A stretch of 64,000 bases of DNA. Origin: Prochlorococcus sp. AG-402-A21 (lineage in GTDB: Bacteria; Cyanobacteriota; Cyanobacteriia; PCC-6307; Cyanobiaceae). Where the stretch lies: the NCBI GenBank assembly GCA_003279655.1, contig QCHI01000002.1, positions 1 to 64,000 of the forward strand, written 5' to 3'. This document shows positions 33,273 to 44,053 of the stretch, one piece after another. Below the pieces are notes generated by a model, which worked only from the letters and a program-made list of their open reading frames with translations, did not search any database and was not told where the DNA came from. Positions within the stretch are counted from its first letter, which is position 1. Each line of letters starts with the position of its first letter. The position numbers were made by a program, and so were the translations under genes.

Positions 33273-35261
33273 CTAGTTCTCAGTAAATTTGTAACTTGCA
33301 GCGGGCAATAATCGCCAACCTTTGTTCTCCGTAATTTCAAGCACGGTTTCATGATAGTTCTTTAGGGTTGGCCTATGACCAACGCTAATGCATGCCATAT
33401 CACGTTGGTTAAGAAGTTCATAAAGATGTTTTTCTGTATTTACGTCTAGTGCACTTGTTGCCTCATCTAACACAACATATTTAGGCGAATTTAGTAAAAG
33501 TCTTGCGAAAGCTAACCTTTGTTGCTCTCCAAGAGATAATAGCCTTTGCCAATCTTGTTTGATATCTAGGTCTGGATACCTTTGGATAATTTGAGGTAAT
33601 TTGACTTCCTCTAAAACGGCTTTTAGGTGTTCATCACTGAATCTATTTTTATCTAATGGATAACAAAGCTGTTCTCTTAAAGATCCAAGAGTCATATATG
33701 GTTTTTGAGGGATAAATAGTAAATCACCATTTGAGGGTGTTTCTATTACACCAGATTGGATTGCCCAGAGACCGCTAATAGCTCTAAGTAAAGATGTCTT
33801 ACCGCAACCAGAAGGTCCAACTACAAGTAAACTTTGACCAGAGTCAATACTAAGATTTAAGTTATTAATTAAGTAATTTTCTTTCCCTGGAGTTTTAATA
33901 CTTACATTTTTAAGAATAATAGAATCGTTCGTTTTAATTTCGACTTTAAAGTCATCAAATTGGTCATTTCTGACCTCATTCATGTTTGATTGAAATCCTT
34001 CAAGTCTGCCTATGGAAGCTGAGAATCTCGCTAAAGCCTCTATTTTGTAAATAATAAAAAATAATGATCCCTCAAGAAGGTTGTAGTTCAAATTGGCTTG
34101 TTGAAAACTTCCATAGTCCATTTGTCCACTAAGAATTGGTCCTGAGAGAATAATGAAAGGGATAAAAACACTTCCATAAATTCCAGAGCGTTGGAGCACT
34201 CTTAACAAAGCCTCCCATATTATTAAAAGATTAAAGTTATCAACGACAGACTTTAGTCTTCTACTGACTTCTTTCTCTTCTTGATTTTCACCAGAATAGA
34301 AAGCAATTGATTCTGCGTTGTTTCTTACATGAACAAGACCATAACGAAAATCAGCTTCAAATCTTAATTGATCATAATTTAACTTAAATAATTTTCTACT
34401 AGCAAAAAGTAGCAAAGATGAAACTAATGTGGCGTAAACTATCAAAGCAAGTGTTAGCTCTTTACTTATACTTAGTAAAATAAAAATGTTTAATGAAAAT
34501 ACTAATAAAGAGTCAAAAATATTTAGCGAGAGATCAATTGTTTGCGCAGTAAAGTCTCTTGCATCTTCTGTAATTCTTTGATCTGGATTGTCGACATTCG
34601 TTTCAGATTCATCGTTGGGATTTAATATATAATATGTTCTGTCATCTAAATAATCTGTTATTAGGCTTTTGGATAACCACTCTCTCCATAAAAGTTGAAG
34701 CTTTGCTGAAAAATAAAATTGGAAGCTTCTTATTGGAAGAGCTGCGATAAAACAAATTCCAAGAATCCACAAATTTTTATAACTTTCATTTTGATCTTTT
34801 TCTATTAAGGCATTAGTAATATCTCTTACGAGAAAAGTAATTCCAGCGTTAATTCCATTCACAGATAATAACATCAAAATAATTACTCCTAGCAACAGCC
34901 AAGGAAGCCATCTTCTTTGCCTTAACTGCCCACGAACAGTTATAAATGAAAAAATTCCTAAGGCAAACAAACTTGAAATTATTATTCCTACAGGACCATC
35001 CCATATGACCTTTAAGGAATTTTGAACACCTCCTAAAAATTGGTTTGTTATCTCCGGTGCTATGTTGGTTAACAGGCTCATTAAACCTGTTAGTAAAAAT
35101 AGAACTGTTCCGCCTACACAAAATAATAAAGATATTAATAAATAGACAAATAGCCAGCCATTATTTTTTGTATATGGTAAAAAATATGGCTGAGTAAGCT
35201 TTCTTAATTTAATGAGTTGGCTGACTAGGCCTTTTTGAGCTTTCGAAATTGATGAGGTCAT
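33273..35261 (-). CDS. SbmA/YddA-type ABC transporter
   Basis: A 662-residue protein from ATG 35261. The N-terminal 400 residues carry about six membrane segments of the ABC_membrane_2 type (RWLPWLLLGVIILMLLSVNG, WREWLSKSLITDYLDDRTYY). The ATPase has Walker A GPSGCGKTS, the unusual signature LSLGEQQRLAFARLLLNSPK and Walker B VVLDEATSALD. Relatives import vitamin B12 or peptides or act in peroxisomal fatty acid transport, so the substrate is open. It ends 9 bases upstream of the Hlip gene on the same strand. Confidence 0.85.
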   Translation of the reverse strand: MTSSISKAQKGLVSQLIKLRKLTQPYFLPYTKNNGWLFVYLLISLLFCVGGTVLFLLTGLMSLLTNIAPEITNQFLGGVQNSLKVIWDGPVGIIISSLFALGIFSFITVRGQLRQRRWLPWLLLGVIILMLLSVNGINAGITFLVRDITNALIEKDQNESYKNLWILGICFIAALPIRSFQFYFSAKLQLLWREWLSKSLITDYLDDRTYYILNPNDESETNVDNPDQRITEDARDFTAQTIDLSLNIFDSLLVFSLNIFILLSISKELTLALIVYATLVSSLLLFASRKLFKLNYDQLRFEADFRYGLVHVRNNAESIAFYSGENQEEKEVSRRLKSVVDNFNLLIIWEALLRVLQRSGIYGSVFIPFIILSGPILSGQMDYGSFQQANLNYNLLEGSLFFIIYKIEALARFSASIGRLEGFQSNMNEVRNDQFDDFKVEIKTNDSIILKNVSIKTPGKENYLINNLNLSIDSGQSLLVVGPSGCGKTSLLRAISGLWAIQSGVIETPSNGDLLFIPQKPYMTLGSLREQLCYPLDKNRFSDEHLKAVLEEVKLPQIIQRYPDLDIKQDWQRLLSLGEQQRLAFARLLLNSPKYVVLDEATSALDVNTEKHLYELLNQRDMACISVGHRPTLKNYHETVLEITENKGWRLLPAASYKFTEN

Positions 35262-35382
35262 ATTAATTTGATTATTTCAAAGTCAATAAATACTTGATTA
35301 GCAATAAGGCTAGCTTATTTTTTAAGTTAATTGGATGCTTTTTGTAGAGCAGAAACTCTTCAAAGCCACTTATTTGTATATG

Positions 35383-35664
35383 TTAACTAAAACCCAAATA
35401 TGTTTTTACTATCATTGGTATTGGTAGCGAAGAAATAAGCTGTACATCAAAAGAGTGAACTGCAGGAATAGTTTGATCTAATACCCAAATAACCAAAAAA
35501 GGGGCATTCAGAATTATCTGCCATTGCCATTTATAAGTTAAAATTGACCATATTTTCTTTAAAACAGATTGCTTGTTCTCACTAAGGTTTGACCAAAAGT
35601 CTTGTAAATTTGTGTTTACTTTATTAATAATGCTTTTTTTATCTACAGCAGTTTGGGAATCCAT
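35383..35664 (-). CDS. small conserved membrane protein
   Basis: A 93-residue protein from ATG 35664. A soluble helical N-terminus (NKVNTNLQDFWSNLSENKQS) is followed by one or two membrane segments (WQIILNAPFLVIWVLDQTIP and LISSLPIPMIVKTYLG). A short CAAD-like pattern is not evident. It lies upstream of the ABC transporter on the same strand and may be co-transcribed. Conserved in picocyanobacteria from memory; function unknown. Confidence 0.65.
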   Translation of the reverse strand: MDSQTAVDKKSIINKVNTNLQDFWSNLSENKQSVLKKIWSILTYKWQWQIILNAPFLVIWVLDQTIPAVHSFDVQLISSLPIPMIVKTYLGFS

Positions 35665-35775
35665 TGGATGCGATTAATTAGGTACCTTATAGCGCATAGA
35701 TGGGTGTAGCCGAGTCAGCAAATAAGCCAGTAAGACAATCGTGTGTATTGATAAAAAATTATGAAAATCAAAAAG

Positions 35776-36111
35776 TTACCCTGGTGGCCAACTTAATTTT
35801 CTTCCTCCAATGATATGAATATGTAAGTGAAATACTGTTTGACCTGCTTTTTCTCCTGTATTAATAACGGTTCTCCAACTTTCTAAACCAGCAGCATTGG
35901 CAATTTCGGTCCCTTTGAGAAGTAAATGACCCAGGAGTTCTTGATCTTCTTTTTTTATATTTTGCAGACTTGGAATAGGTTTTCTAGGAATTATTAAAAT
36001 GTGGGTAGGTGCTTGGGGGGTAATATCTTTGAAAGCTAGGCATTTGTCATCACTAAAAACTTCATCACAAGGTATTTGACCACTAAGAATTTTATCGAAA
36101 ATTGTTGTCAT
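35776..36111 (-). CDS. HIT family nucleotide-binding hydrolase
   Basis: Read from ATG 36111 the protein has 111 residues and starts MTTIFDKILSGQIPCDEVFS, the usual beginning of the family; an ATG eight codons upstream at 36135 is unlikely. The catalytic histidine triad is in VFHLHIHIIGGRKLSWPPG. It belongs to the HINT-like branch that hydrolyses purine nucleoside phosphoramidates. It lies downstream of def on the same strand, separated by a 13-bp inverted repeat at 36130-36161. Confidence 0.9.
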   Translation of the reverse strand: MTTIFDKILSGQIPCDEVFSDDKCLAFKDITPQAPTHILIIPRKPIPSLQNIKKEDQELLGHLLLKGTEIANAAGLESWRTVINTGEKAGQTVFHLHIHIIGGRKLSWPPG

Positions 36112-36129
36112 TGAATTTGAGTAGAGACT

Positions 36130-36161
36130 AATCATAAGAATCTACAGTGATTCTTATGATT
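36130..36161. repeat. perfect 13-bp inverted repeat between def and the HIT gene
   Basis: AATCATAAGAATC (36130-36142) pairs perfectly with 36149-36161 around a 6-base loop (TACAGT). There is no T run in the leftward direction, and only a weak one in the rightward direction. Lying between two leftward genes, it could attenuate, stabilise or separate their transcripts, or bind a dimeric protein. Confidence 0.7.
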
Positions 36162-36180
36162 TTGAATTTACATGATTCTT

Positions 36181-36789
36181 TCAATTCGTTTCTTTTCTTA
36201 CATCGCTTTGATTGAAGTTGTTCTCATTTAATTGTTTTTTCAGCTCTTCTTCATCAGTTACTTTATCAACAAAACATATACCATTGAGATGGTCTATTTC
36301 GTGTTGAATGCATCTTGCCATTAGACCATCTGCATTCATTTTTTTTGGTCTACCCATTTCATCTCGATAACTTAATTTAATTGAGGAGGGTCGTAAAACA
36401 TTAAGGTAAACGCCTGGGATACTAAGACAACCTTCTTCATATGTATCTAAGCTTGCACTAGATGAAATTATCTCTGGATTTATAAATACCATCGGTGGGG
36501 AATTTGCATCTTCAAAATTTAAATCAATAACTAACAACCTCTTTTGAATTCCTACCTGAGGTGCTGCTAAGCCAATACCTTTTGATGAATACATAGTTAT
36601 AAGCATATCTTTCACTAACTTTCGAATTGAATCATCAACTTTGACGATACGATTAGCTGGAGTTCTTAAAGCCTCGTGTCCCAGTTGATACACCTTCAAA
36701 GGGGGATTCTTAACAGGTTCTTTCGAAACTGAAATTGAGGGCTTCTTTTTTTCTGCATTTTTTGCAAGTTGAGCAAAACTGCCAGCCAA
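36181..36789 (-). CDS. def: peptide deformylase
   Basis: A 202-residue protein from TTG 36789. All three catalytic motifs are present: GIGLAAPQVG at 71-80, EGCLSIP at 119-125 and HEIDH at 163-167; the cysteine and both histidines bind the metal. It removes the formyl group from new proteins so methionine can be trimmed. Compared with E. coli Def it has a longer N-terminus of about 30 basic residues, common in cyanobacteria. It faces the S9 peptidase gene divergently across 95 bases. Confidence 0.95.
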   Translation of the reverse strand: MAGSFAQLAKNAEKKKPSISVSKEPVKNPPLKVYQLGHEALRTPANRIVKVDDSIRKLVKDMLITMYSSKGIGLAAPQVGIQKRLLVIDLNFEDANSPPMVFINPEIISSSASLDTYEEGCLSIPGVYLNVLRPSSIKLSYRDEMGRPKKMNADGLMARCIQHEIDHLNGICFVDKVTDEEELKKQLNENNFNQSDVRKETN

Positions 36790-36884
36790 AGGAGTCCGAA
36801 TACAACAACTTGTACACTTTACTTTGTTTTAAGTTCAAAGAGTGAATTAATCGTTGACTCTCAACATCAATAAAGAACAAAACA

Positions 36885-38804
36885 ATGAGAATCCTGGATG
36901 CTGAAAAAGTTTATGGAGAAGCCCCCATATTTAAAGAGCCTCGGATAATAGGTGATTGGGTTTTATGGTTAGAACAAAGACCATACGAAAAGGGAAGAAC
37001 TACAGCTTTAATTAGACCTTGGGGACAAAAAGACTTATTACCTCAGGAGTTAACACCTTATCCATGTGATTTAAAGACAAAAATTCATGGATATGGTGGT
37101 GCTCCTTTAACAGCCACTCTCGATGGATCAGATCTGATATTGACTTGGGTAGACAATAAAGACAACTGCTTATGGATGAGAACTTGGTCTTATGAGGAAG
37201 AAAATGAACAATCTTCTTCTTTTAAATTCAAACCTAAAATTCAATCAATTTGCCTGACGAAAAAAAATAATTATTTTCTTGCAGGTGGCGTAATTGACCT
37301 TGAAAAATATCTTTGGATTGGATTGATGGAAGACGAAGGAGGAGATCATATAGTTTCTTATTCTCTAAAAAAAACTGATCAAGATCCAACATTTCTTTAT
37401 TCATCTCAGGGCTTATTAGGTTATCTTGCACTGAATTCGAAAGATAGAAAATTGGCATGGGTTGAGTGGCTAAATACTTCAATGCCTTGGGATTTAAATG
37501 AATTAAAATTAGCTAAAATAGATGAGAATATAAATATCATAAATATAGTAAATTTTAATAATGAATATTTAAAATGCACAGAAAAAATATCATTTTTTAA
37601 TCCCATTTGGTCCGATACAGGTGATCTTTATATCGCTGAAGATAGTAGTGGATGGTGGAACATAACCCAGATTAAAACGGATATTAATAATAATCCAATT
37701 ACTGTTTCTCAGAATCAATGGACTATTAAGGCCGAAATTGCTTCCCCACAATGGGTCCTAGGGATGTCGAGTTTTTCATGTGTGGGGGGTGATCTCGTTG
37801 GGGCTTTTGCTCAGGAAGGAATTTGGACTTTGGCTTTATTTCAAGAAAATGGATCTATCAAGACCTTTGATCAGCCTTTTATTGAGTTTTCAGGTATTCA
37901 TTCGCATCAAAATCGACTTGTTGCAATTGCCAGTAGTTCAGAAATTGCTGAAGGGATTTTTGAACTAGATTTATTGGATAAAAGTTGGGAACATACTTCT
38001 GCATCTTCATTTAGATTGGACCCAACAGCAATAAGTATTGGCGAATCTTTTTGGTTTAGAGGATCGAATGAACAGAATGTGCATGCTTGGTATTATCCAC
38101 CTCTTAATAGCCAAAGTTTGTTACCTCCTTTGTTGGTGAAAAGTCATAGCGGACCTACTGGTATGGCTCGTTGTGGATTAGATCTAGAGGTGCAATTTTG
38201 GACATCAAGAGGTTGGGCTGTTGTCGATGTTAATTATGGAGGCTCTTCTGGTTTTGGTAGGGAATATAGAGATCGCTTGAGAGGTAATTGGGGAGTAATC
38301 GATGTTTTGGATTGCACTAAGGCAGCTCAGTCATTGATTGCATTAGGCAAGGCTGATAAGGAACGTATAGCAATTGTAGGGAGTAGCGCATCGGGTTTTA
38401 CAGCTTTAGGTTGTTTGATATCTACTGAAATTTTTAATATCGGAGCATGTAAATATGCTGTAACTGATTTGATGGGTATGGCTAATTCAACGCATAGATT
38501 TGAAGAATTTTATTTAGATTATTTAATAGGCAATATAGAAATTGATTATGAAAAATACCACAAAAGATCGCCAATTGAAAATGTTAATTCTATTAATAGG
38601 CCATTAATTTTATTTCATGGATTAAAAGATAAAGTTATACCTTCTGATCAATCTATTGCAATCAAAGATGAATTATTAAAACGTGGAATTCCAGTGCAAA
38701 TAAATTTGTTTGAGAACGAAGGTCATGGATTTAAAGATGGCAAAATAAAAGTTGATGTATTAAAAAAAACAGAGGCTTTTTTTAGACAATATCTAAATAT
38801 TTAA
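36885..38804 (+). CDS. S9 family prolyl oligopeptidase-like serine peptidase
   Basis: A 639-residue protein from ATG 36885. The N-terminal 390 residues look like the beta-propeller that gates substrates. The C-terminal alpha/beta-hydrolase has the nucleophile in IAIVGSSASGFTAL (serine near residue 500), aspartate in LFHGLKDKVIPSDQ and histidine in NEGHGFKD. The pattern fits the acylaminoacyl-peptidase/dipeptidyl-peptidase branch, acting on short peptides in the cytosol; no signal peptide is seen. Its 3-prime end overlaps the convergent sufS gene by 4 bases. Confidence 0.88.
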   Translation: MRILDAEKVYGEAPIFKEPRIIGDWVLWLEQRPYEKGRTTALIRPWGQKDLLPQELTPYPCDLKTKIHGYGGAPLTATLDGSDLILTWVDNKDNCLWMRTWSYEEENEQSSSFKFKPKIQSICLTKKNNYFLAGGVIDLEKYLWIGLMEDEGGDHIVSYSLKKTDQDPTFLYSSQGLLGYLALNSKDRKLAWVEWLNTSMPWDLNELKLAKIDENINIINIVNFNNEYLKCTEKISFFNPIWSDTGDLYIAEDSSGWWNITQIKTDINNNPITVSQNQWTIKAEIASPQWVLGMSSFSCVGGDLVGAFAQEGIWTLALFQENGSIKTFDQPFIEFSGIHSHQNRLVAIASSSEIAEGIFELDLLDKSWEHTSASSFRLDPTAISIGESFWFRGSNEQNVHAWYYPPLNSQSLLPPLLVKSHSGPTGMARCGLDLEVQFWTSRGWAVVDVNYGGSSGFGREYRDRLRGNWGVIDVLDCTKAAQSLIALGKADKERIAIVGSSASGFTALGCLISTEIFNIGACKYAVTDLMGMANSTHRFEEFYLDYLIGNIEIDYEKYHKRSPIENVNSINRPLILFHGLKDKVIPSDQSIAIKDELLKRGIPVQINLFENEGHGFKDGKIKVDVLKKTEAFFRQYLNI

Positions 38805-40048
38805 GAATTTTTCTTTAAAAAAGAAATTGCTGATTTTAGTTCTTCAGCAAGAGAATCAATTTCTGATGGGGTAGATGTAAAGCTCAAGCTTGCTCTAGCT
38901 GTGCTTTTTATCCCATAGAAGCGATGAAGTGGTTGGCAGCAATGATGACCACTCCTTATGCAAATATTGCTGTTATCGAGTAACTCAGCAACATCATTAG
39001 AATGAATACCATTTATATAAAAAGTTGCTAATGGTCCTCTATCAGGCTTAATTACAGGACTAGGACCCAGAATCTTTAAATCATCTATCTCCTCTAATTT
39101 TTCAAAAAGATATTTTGTTAATTCTTGCTCGTAATTATGGATTTCGTCTAATCCAATTGACTGTAAATAATTAAGTGCGGTTCCCATCCCGATTGCTTCC
39201 CCAATAGCTGGGGTACCCGCTTCGAATTTATGCGGTAAGTCTGCCCAAGTGCTGTTATCCTTAAAAACTTCATTAATCATCTCACCTCCACCAAGGAAAG
39301 GAGGGATTTTTTTTAAAATTTCTTCTCTACCCCATAAAAAACCTATTCCAGTAGGACCGCAAAGTTTATGAGATGATCCTGCTAGAAAATCAATACCAAG
39401 TTTTTTAATATCTACAGGCTTATGAGCAAGACTTTGGCAAGCATCTAAAAGAACTAGGCTACCTTTTTGATGTGCAAGATCTGAAATTTCCTCGATAGGA
39501 TTACAACAACCTAGTGTATTACTTACATGCACAATACTGACTATTTTAGTTTTATCACTCAATTTTTTTCTAAAATCATCAATATCTAATTCTCCATTTA
39601 TATCAATATTGATATAAATTAGCTTGCACTTTTTTGCGTTGGCTATTAATTGCCAAGGGACTATATTACTATGATGCTCCATTAAACTTATTAAGATTTC
39701 GTCGTTTTCCTGAAGTTCATAATTACCCCATGTATAAGCTACAAGATTGATAGCTTCCGTTGCATTTCTAGTAAAAATAATCTCTCTTTCATTATTACTA
39801 TTAATAAAATTTGCTGTTAACTTTCTTGAATTTTCAAATTTTTCTGTTGCGATTGCACTTAGCTGATGAGCACCTCTATGAACATTAGCATTTTGAAAGC
39901 TATAGTAATTTTTTAAAGAATCAATAACTTCTTGTGGCTTTTGACTAGTGGCTGCATGATCTAAATATATTAAATTATTATGATTTCCATTAAATAGTGG
40001 AAAATCATTTCTATTTTTTTCAGCAAACTTTTTTAGTAAATGGTTCAC
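38801..40048 (-). CDS. sufS: cysteine desulfurase SufS
   Basis: A 415-residue protein from GTG 40048. The PLP lysine lies in LAGSSHKLCGPTGIGFLWG, and the catalytic cysteine region is RSGHHCCQPLHRFYG, as in type II (SufS) desulfurases. It takes sulfur from cysteine for Fe-S cluster assembly. Its GTG start overlaps the sufD stop by 4 bases (GTGA), so it is translationally coupled as the last gene of sufBCDS. No sufE is nearby. Confidence 0.95.
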   Translation of the reverse strand: MNHLLKKFAEKNRNDFPLFNGNHNNLIYLDHAATSQKPQEVIDSLKNYYSFQNANVHRGAHQLSAIATEKFENSRKLTANFINSNNEREIIFTRNATEAINLVAYTWGNYELQENDEILISLMEHHSNIVPWQLIANAKKCKLIYINIDINGELDIDDFRKKLSDKTKIVSIVHVSNTLGCCNPIEEISDLAHQKGSLVLLDACQSLAHKPVDIKKLGIDFLAGSSHKLCGPTGIGFLWGREEILKKIPPFLGGGEMINEVFKDNSTWADLPHKFEAGTPAIGEAIGMGTALNYLQSIGLDEIHNYEQELTKYLFEKLEEIDDLKILGPSPVIKPDRGPLATFYINGIHSNDVAELLDNSNICIRSGHHCCQPLHRFYGIKSTARASLSFTSTPSEIDSLAEELKSAISFLKKNS

Positions 40049-41295
40049 TTTTTTATATCTTGTATTAATTTCTCAAGAAAATTCCACTTTCCAGCACTTT
40101 TAGGAAAGTGGGAAATCACTTCATCATAATATCCTTTTAATAATAAAGAATTAGCATGTTTATTATCAATCCCCCTACTAAGTAAATAAAATAATTCCTC
40201 ATCTTGGAGTTGACTTACAGTTGCTCCATGAGTACACCTAACATCATCAGCAACTATTTCAAGCTCTGGTTTTGTATCTATTCTGGCGCGTTTGGAAAGT
40301 AATAAATTTCTACTTAGCTGCGCAGCTTCTGTTTTTTGGGCTTTTTGTGGAACTTCAATCGAACCATTAAAAATGCAATGTGAATATTCAGAAGCTACGG
40401 CTTTTTGTAATTGATCAAGCTTTCCATTTGGGCCTTCAAATCTAATTAAAGAGTGTGTGGCTATTTGCTCTTTTGATTTAGTTACTTGAAGCCCTTTGAT
40501 AATTGTTGAGGCCTCTCCTTCACTTTGAATTATTCTTGGCTCAAATCGGGAATAATCCCAACCATGATGAATTGAATGAAGAGAATATGTACTGTTTTTT
40601 GATTGTTCTACCGCTAAAGTGCAAATTGAGGAAGATTCTTTCTCTTCACCCAAAGAAATTAACCCATGAGTTAACTCTACTTCAGATTCTAGTTTGATTT
40701 CGATTAAATGATTTTGTGCAGAATTATTATTACCTAGAAAAATTTGTAAAAGATCTAATTTTGCCCCCTCTTCTATAAGGAGAAAGATTCTAGTTGAGAT
40801 TGATTTTTCCTCTATCGATGGAATTATTATTTCTAATGATTGATTAAAATTACTTTTAACTTTTAAAGCTAAAAGATTTGAACTTGATGCCTGATTAAGA
40901 CATACTGAAATGTCATTTTTTATATTAGTTGACTTAACTATTTTACCTAGATTCTCTTCGATCTCTTTGTTATTGAGTTTCTCAATCCCATTAGGTAAAT
41001 TAATATTCTTATTTGGATTTTGTTTGGGGTTAATTATAATTCTTTCTCTGTTTACATCCTTTTCTGGAAAGATCGATTTATATTGGGATTTAATATCTTC
41101 GTTATCAATAATTGGTGGTAATGATAAGAAACTATTTAACTTATTGAAGTTGGATAATCGCCACGCTTCATCTTTTTTAGAGGGCATCCCTTGATCTAAA
41201 AGAAATTCTCTTCCTATTGATTGTTCGTTTTTTAAACAACCTTCAGTAGTAGGAAGAGAATCAAGCCAATCTTGGCAAATAGTTGATGATTTCAT
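40045..41295 (-). CDS. sufD: Fe-S cluster assembly protein SufD
   Basis: A 416-residue protein from ATG 41295. The C-terminal half has the SufB/SufD beta-helix pattern: [26 protein letters not shown] and the end with [11 protein letters not shown]. The N-terminal third is variable, as usual. SufD forms the SufBC2D scaffold with SufB and SufC, where clusters are built. It overlaps sufC by 4 bases (ATGA) and sufS by 4 bases. Confidence 0.93.
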   Translation of the reverse strand: MKSSTICQDWLDSLPTTEGCLKNEQSIGREFLLDQGMPSKKDEAWRLSNFNKLNSFLSLPPIIDNEDIKSQYKSIFPEKDVNRERIIINPKQNPNKNINLPNGIEKLNNKEIEENLGKIVKSTNIKNDISVCLNQASSSNLLALKVKSNFNQSLEIIIPSIEEKSISTRIFLLIEEGAKLDLLQIFLGNNNSAQNHLIEIKLESEVELTHGLISLGEEKESSSICTLAVEQSKNSTYSLHSIHHGWDYSRFEPRIIQSEGEASTIIKGLQVTKSKEQIATHSLIRFEGPNGKLDQLQKAVASEYSHCIFNGSIEVPQKAQKTEAAQLSRNLLLSKRARIDTKPELEIVADDVRCTHGATVSQLQDEELFYLLSRGIDNKHANSLLLKGYYDEVISHFPKSAGKWNFLEKLIQDIKK

Positions 41296-42083
41296 TGAGC
41301 CATTTCCTTGCCTTTGTTATTTTTGTCAATAAAGTCATATCCTGATTTCTCAAGGTCAATGGCTAGGTCTTTGTTGCCGGTTTTGATTATTTTTCCATCA
41401 GCCATTATGTGTACAAAGTCAGGAGTTATTTCATTGAGTAGCCTTTGATAATGGGTTATTAAAATTGTTGCCGAATTTGGTCGCGAGAGTCTATTGATCC
41501 CAGATGCAACAATTCTCAGAGCATCAATATCAAGCCCTGAGTCTGTTTCATCGAGTATTGATATAACTGGTTCAAGAAGAGCCATTTGAAGAATCTCGTT
41601 ACGTTTTTTCTCTCCGCCAGAAAAACCTTCATTTACGCTTCTTTCAAGGAAGGCTGCATTCATTTCAACTATTTTCAATCTTTCTTTAACTAGATCTTCG
41701 AATTCAAAAGTGTCTAATTCACTTTTAAGTAATTCTTTTCTTCTTGAATTCGTGGCAACTCTCAAGAACTCTAGATTACTAACACCGGGAATTTCTACCG
41801 GATATTGGAAACCAAGGAAAATACCAATTCTTGCTCGTTCCTCAGGTGCTAGCTCAAGAATATCTATCCCTTTAAATTTGATAGATCCAGATAGAACTTT
41901 GTAAGATGGGTGCCCAGCTACAACTTTTGAAAGTGTACTTTTTCCGCTTCCATTGCGACCCATAATCGCATGGATTTCTCCTTCTTTTACTAATAAATTG
42001 ACTCCATGAAGTATCTCTTGTTCCTCAACACTGGCATGAAGATCTTCAATAGATAATATTGTGTCTGAAGTTGATGAAATCAC
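41292..42083 (-). CDS. sufC: Fe-S cluster assembly ATPase SufC
   Basis: A 263-residue protein from GTG 42083. It is an ABC-type ATPase without membrane part: Walker [18 protein letters not shown], signature [19 protein letters not shown], Walker [20 protein letters not shown] and the H-loop [10 protein letters not shown]. The SGGEKKRNE form is characteristic of SufC. It drives conformational change of the SufBC2D scaffold. It lies 50 bases after sufB and overlaps sufD. Confidence 0.95.
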   Translation of the reverse strand: MISSTSDTILSIEDLHASVEEQEILHGVNLLVKEGEIHAIMGRNGSGKSTLSKVVAGHPSYKVLSGSIKFKGIDILELAPEERARIGIFLGFQYPVEIPGVSNLEFLRVATNSRRKELLKSELDTFEFEDLVKERLKIVEMNAAFLERSVNEGFSGGEKKRNEILQMALLEPVISILDETDSGLDIDALRIVASGINRLSRPNSATILITHYQRLLNEITPDFVHIMADGKIIKTGNKDLAIDLEKSGYDFIDKNNKGKEMAQ

Positions 42084-42133
42084 TAAATCAGGGAGAAAGT
42101 TGTAAAGAGCAAAAGTATGATTTTAATATACTT

Positions 42134-43576
42134 CTATCCAACCGAACCCTCCAATTTTAAAGCTAAAAGTTTATCTGCCTCAGATGCAAACTCCATAGGT
42201 AATTCATTGAACACATCACTACAAAAACCACTGATTAGCATTGAGACTGATTCCTCGAAATCAATTCCTCGACTTTGTAAATAAAAAAGTTGATCTTCTG
42301 AAATCCTACAAGTACTAGCTTCATGTTCAATATTTGATTGAGGTTGTTTGGATTGAATATATGGATATGTATTTGCACTGGCTTTGTCACCGATCAACAT
42401 GGAGTCACATTGACTGTAATTTCTTGAGCCCTCAGCATTTGGGCTTATGGAGACAAGACCACGATAGCTATTCTTAGATTGTCCAGCACTGATACCCTTA
42501 CTTACGATTTTTGATTTTGTATTTTTTCCTATATGAATCATTTTTGTCCCAGTATCCGCTTTTTGAAAATTATTAGTTAGTGCAATTGAATAAAACTCAC
42601 CAATTGAATTGTCTCCTTGTAGTACGCAACTTGGGTACTTCCATGTAATTGCAGATCCTGTTTCGACTTGAGACCAGCTTATTTTGCTTTTCTTCCCTCT
42701 ACATTCACCTCTTTTTGTGACGAAGTTATATATCCCTCCAACTCCCTCCTCATTACCAGCATACCAATTTTGCACAGTTGAATATTTAATAGATGCATTA
42801 TCGAGTGCGACCAGCTCAACAACAGCCGCATGTAGTGTATTGGTATCAAACATAGGTGCTGTACAGCCCTCTAGATAACTAACGGAGGAAGACTCTTCTG
42901 CGATAATTAAAGTTCGTTCGAATTGGCCAGTGTCTCCAGAATTTATTCTAAAATAAGATGATAATTCCATTGGACATTCGACACCTTTAGGTATATAAAC
43001 AAAAGAACCGTCACTGAAAACTGCAGAATTTAGCGCTGCAAAAAAATTATCATTTATAGGAACAACTGTTCCCATGTATTTTTCAATTAGACCTGGATAT
43101 TCGCTAATTGCTTCACTAATAGAGCAGAATATTACTCCATGTTTAGCAAGTTTTTCCTTGTATGTAGTCGCTATAGAAACACTGTCAAAGACAGCATCTA
43201 CAGCTACATTGGATAATCTTTTTTGTTCACTAAGTGGTATTCCAAGCTTTTCAAAAGTTTCAAGTAATTTAGGATCGACTTCTTCTAAACTCTTCTTCTT
43301 TATGTCTTGTTTTGGAGCTGCATAATAAACTAGATCTTGATAATCTACTTTGGAATAAGTTAAGCCAGACCAATCAGGTTCTTTCATCTTCAACCATTGT
43401 TCATAAGCTCTTAAACGAAAGTTTAATAAAAAATCCGGCTCGTTTTTTTTGGCGGAGATTAACCTAATAACATCTTCATTCAATCCTTTCGGGATCTTTT
43501 CAGTTTCAATTTCAGTTATAAAACCATACTTATAAGGTTGGGAAACAATTTCTTCGACTGTATTAGTTTGGGGCAT
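42134..43576 (-). CDS. sufB: Fe-S cluster assembly protein SufB
   Basis: A 480-residue protein from ATG 43576. Conserved stretches include [60 protein letters not shown] and the C-terminal beta-helix end [20 protein letters not shown]. SufB carries the nascent cluster in SufBC2D. It is the first gene of the leftward sufBCDS operon; the promoter must lie in the 477-base gap on its right. No intein is present. Confidence 0.96.
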   Translation of the reverse strand: MPQTNTVEEIVSQPYKYGFITEIETEKIPKGLNEDVIRLISAKKNEPDFLLNFRLRAYEQWLKMKEPDWSGLTYSKVDYQDLVYYAAPKQDIKKKSLEEVDPKLLETFEKLGIPLSEQKRLSNVAVDAVFDSVSIATTYKEKLAKHGVIFCSISEAISEYPGLIEKYMGTVVPINDNFFAALNSAVFSDGSFVYIPKGVECPMELSSYFRINSGDTGQFERTLIIAEESSSVSYLEGCTAPMFDTNTLHAAVVELVALDNASIKYSTVQNWYAGNEEGVGGIYNFVTKRGECRGKKSKISWSQVETGSAITWKYPSCVLQGDNSIGEFYSIALTNNFQKADTGTKMIHIGKNTKSKIVSKGISAGQSKNSYRGLVSISPNAEGSRNYSQCDSMLIGDKASANTYPYIQSKQPQSNIEHEASTCRISEDQLFYLQSRGIDFEESVSMLISGFCSDVFNELPMEFASEADKLLALKLEGSVG

Positions 43577-44053
43577 TTTATTTTGATTAAATCGAGTCGT
43601 AGTAGTTTTTTATTTATGAAAAGTTTGGCTTTTAAGACCCAAGATAATCTTCAATTATGACATCTGGGGTTCATCCTTGGACAAGAGTGTTTTGATAGGT
43701 GGATCTCAAATGTCATTCTAAGTCAAATTAAGAGGGAAAACCTTGTGTTACGAAAGTAGTTTCAATCTCTCATAACCATAAGACAAAATGCTTGCAAACG
43801 TTTCCAATTGTAATTGTGCTAGAAAATACTCTTAATCTTTTTTAAATTCGTAAAAGATTTTTTAATGTATACAAATATCTATCTAAATCCCTATTAATAC
43901 TGTTGATTGGATTTATCAATTCATTTTTTGGATTCGTAATAGTTAATGAATGAATATCTTTACCATTGTGATAAGTGGAAAAAATAAGCTAAAACCTATG
44001 AAAAGATAAATATTCTTTTAAACTTTATCCATAAGAGATGCTCCCGCTGCCAG
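43577..44053. other. long regulatory gap between sufB and the divergent small gene
   Basis: This 477-base AT-rich stretch holds the sufBCDS promoter. In many cyanobacteria the repressor gene sufR sits here and binds palindromes of the CAAC-N-GTTG type; I see neither a sufR gene nor a clear copy of that palindrome. No supported small gene was found. Confidence 0.45.
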
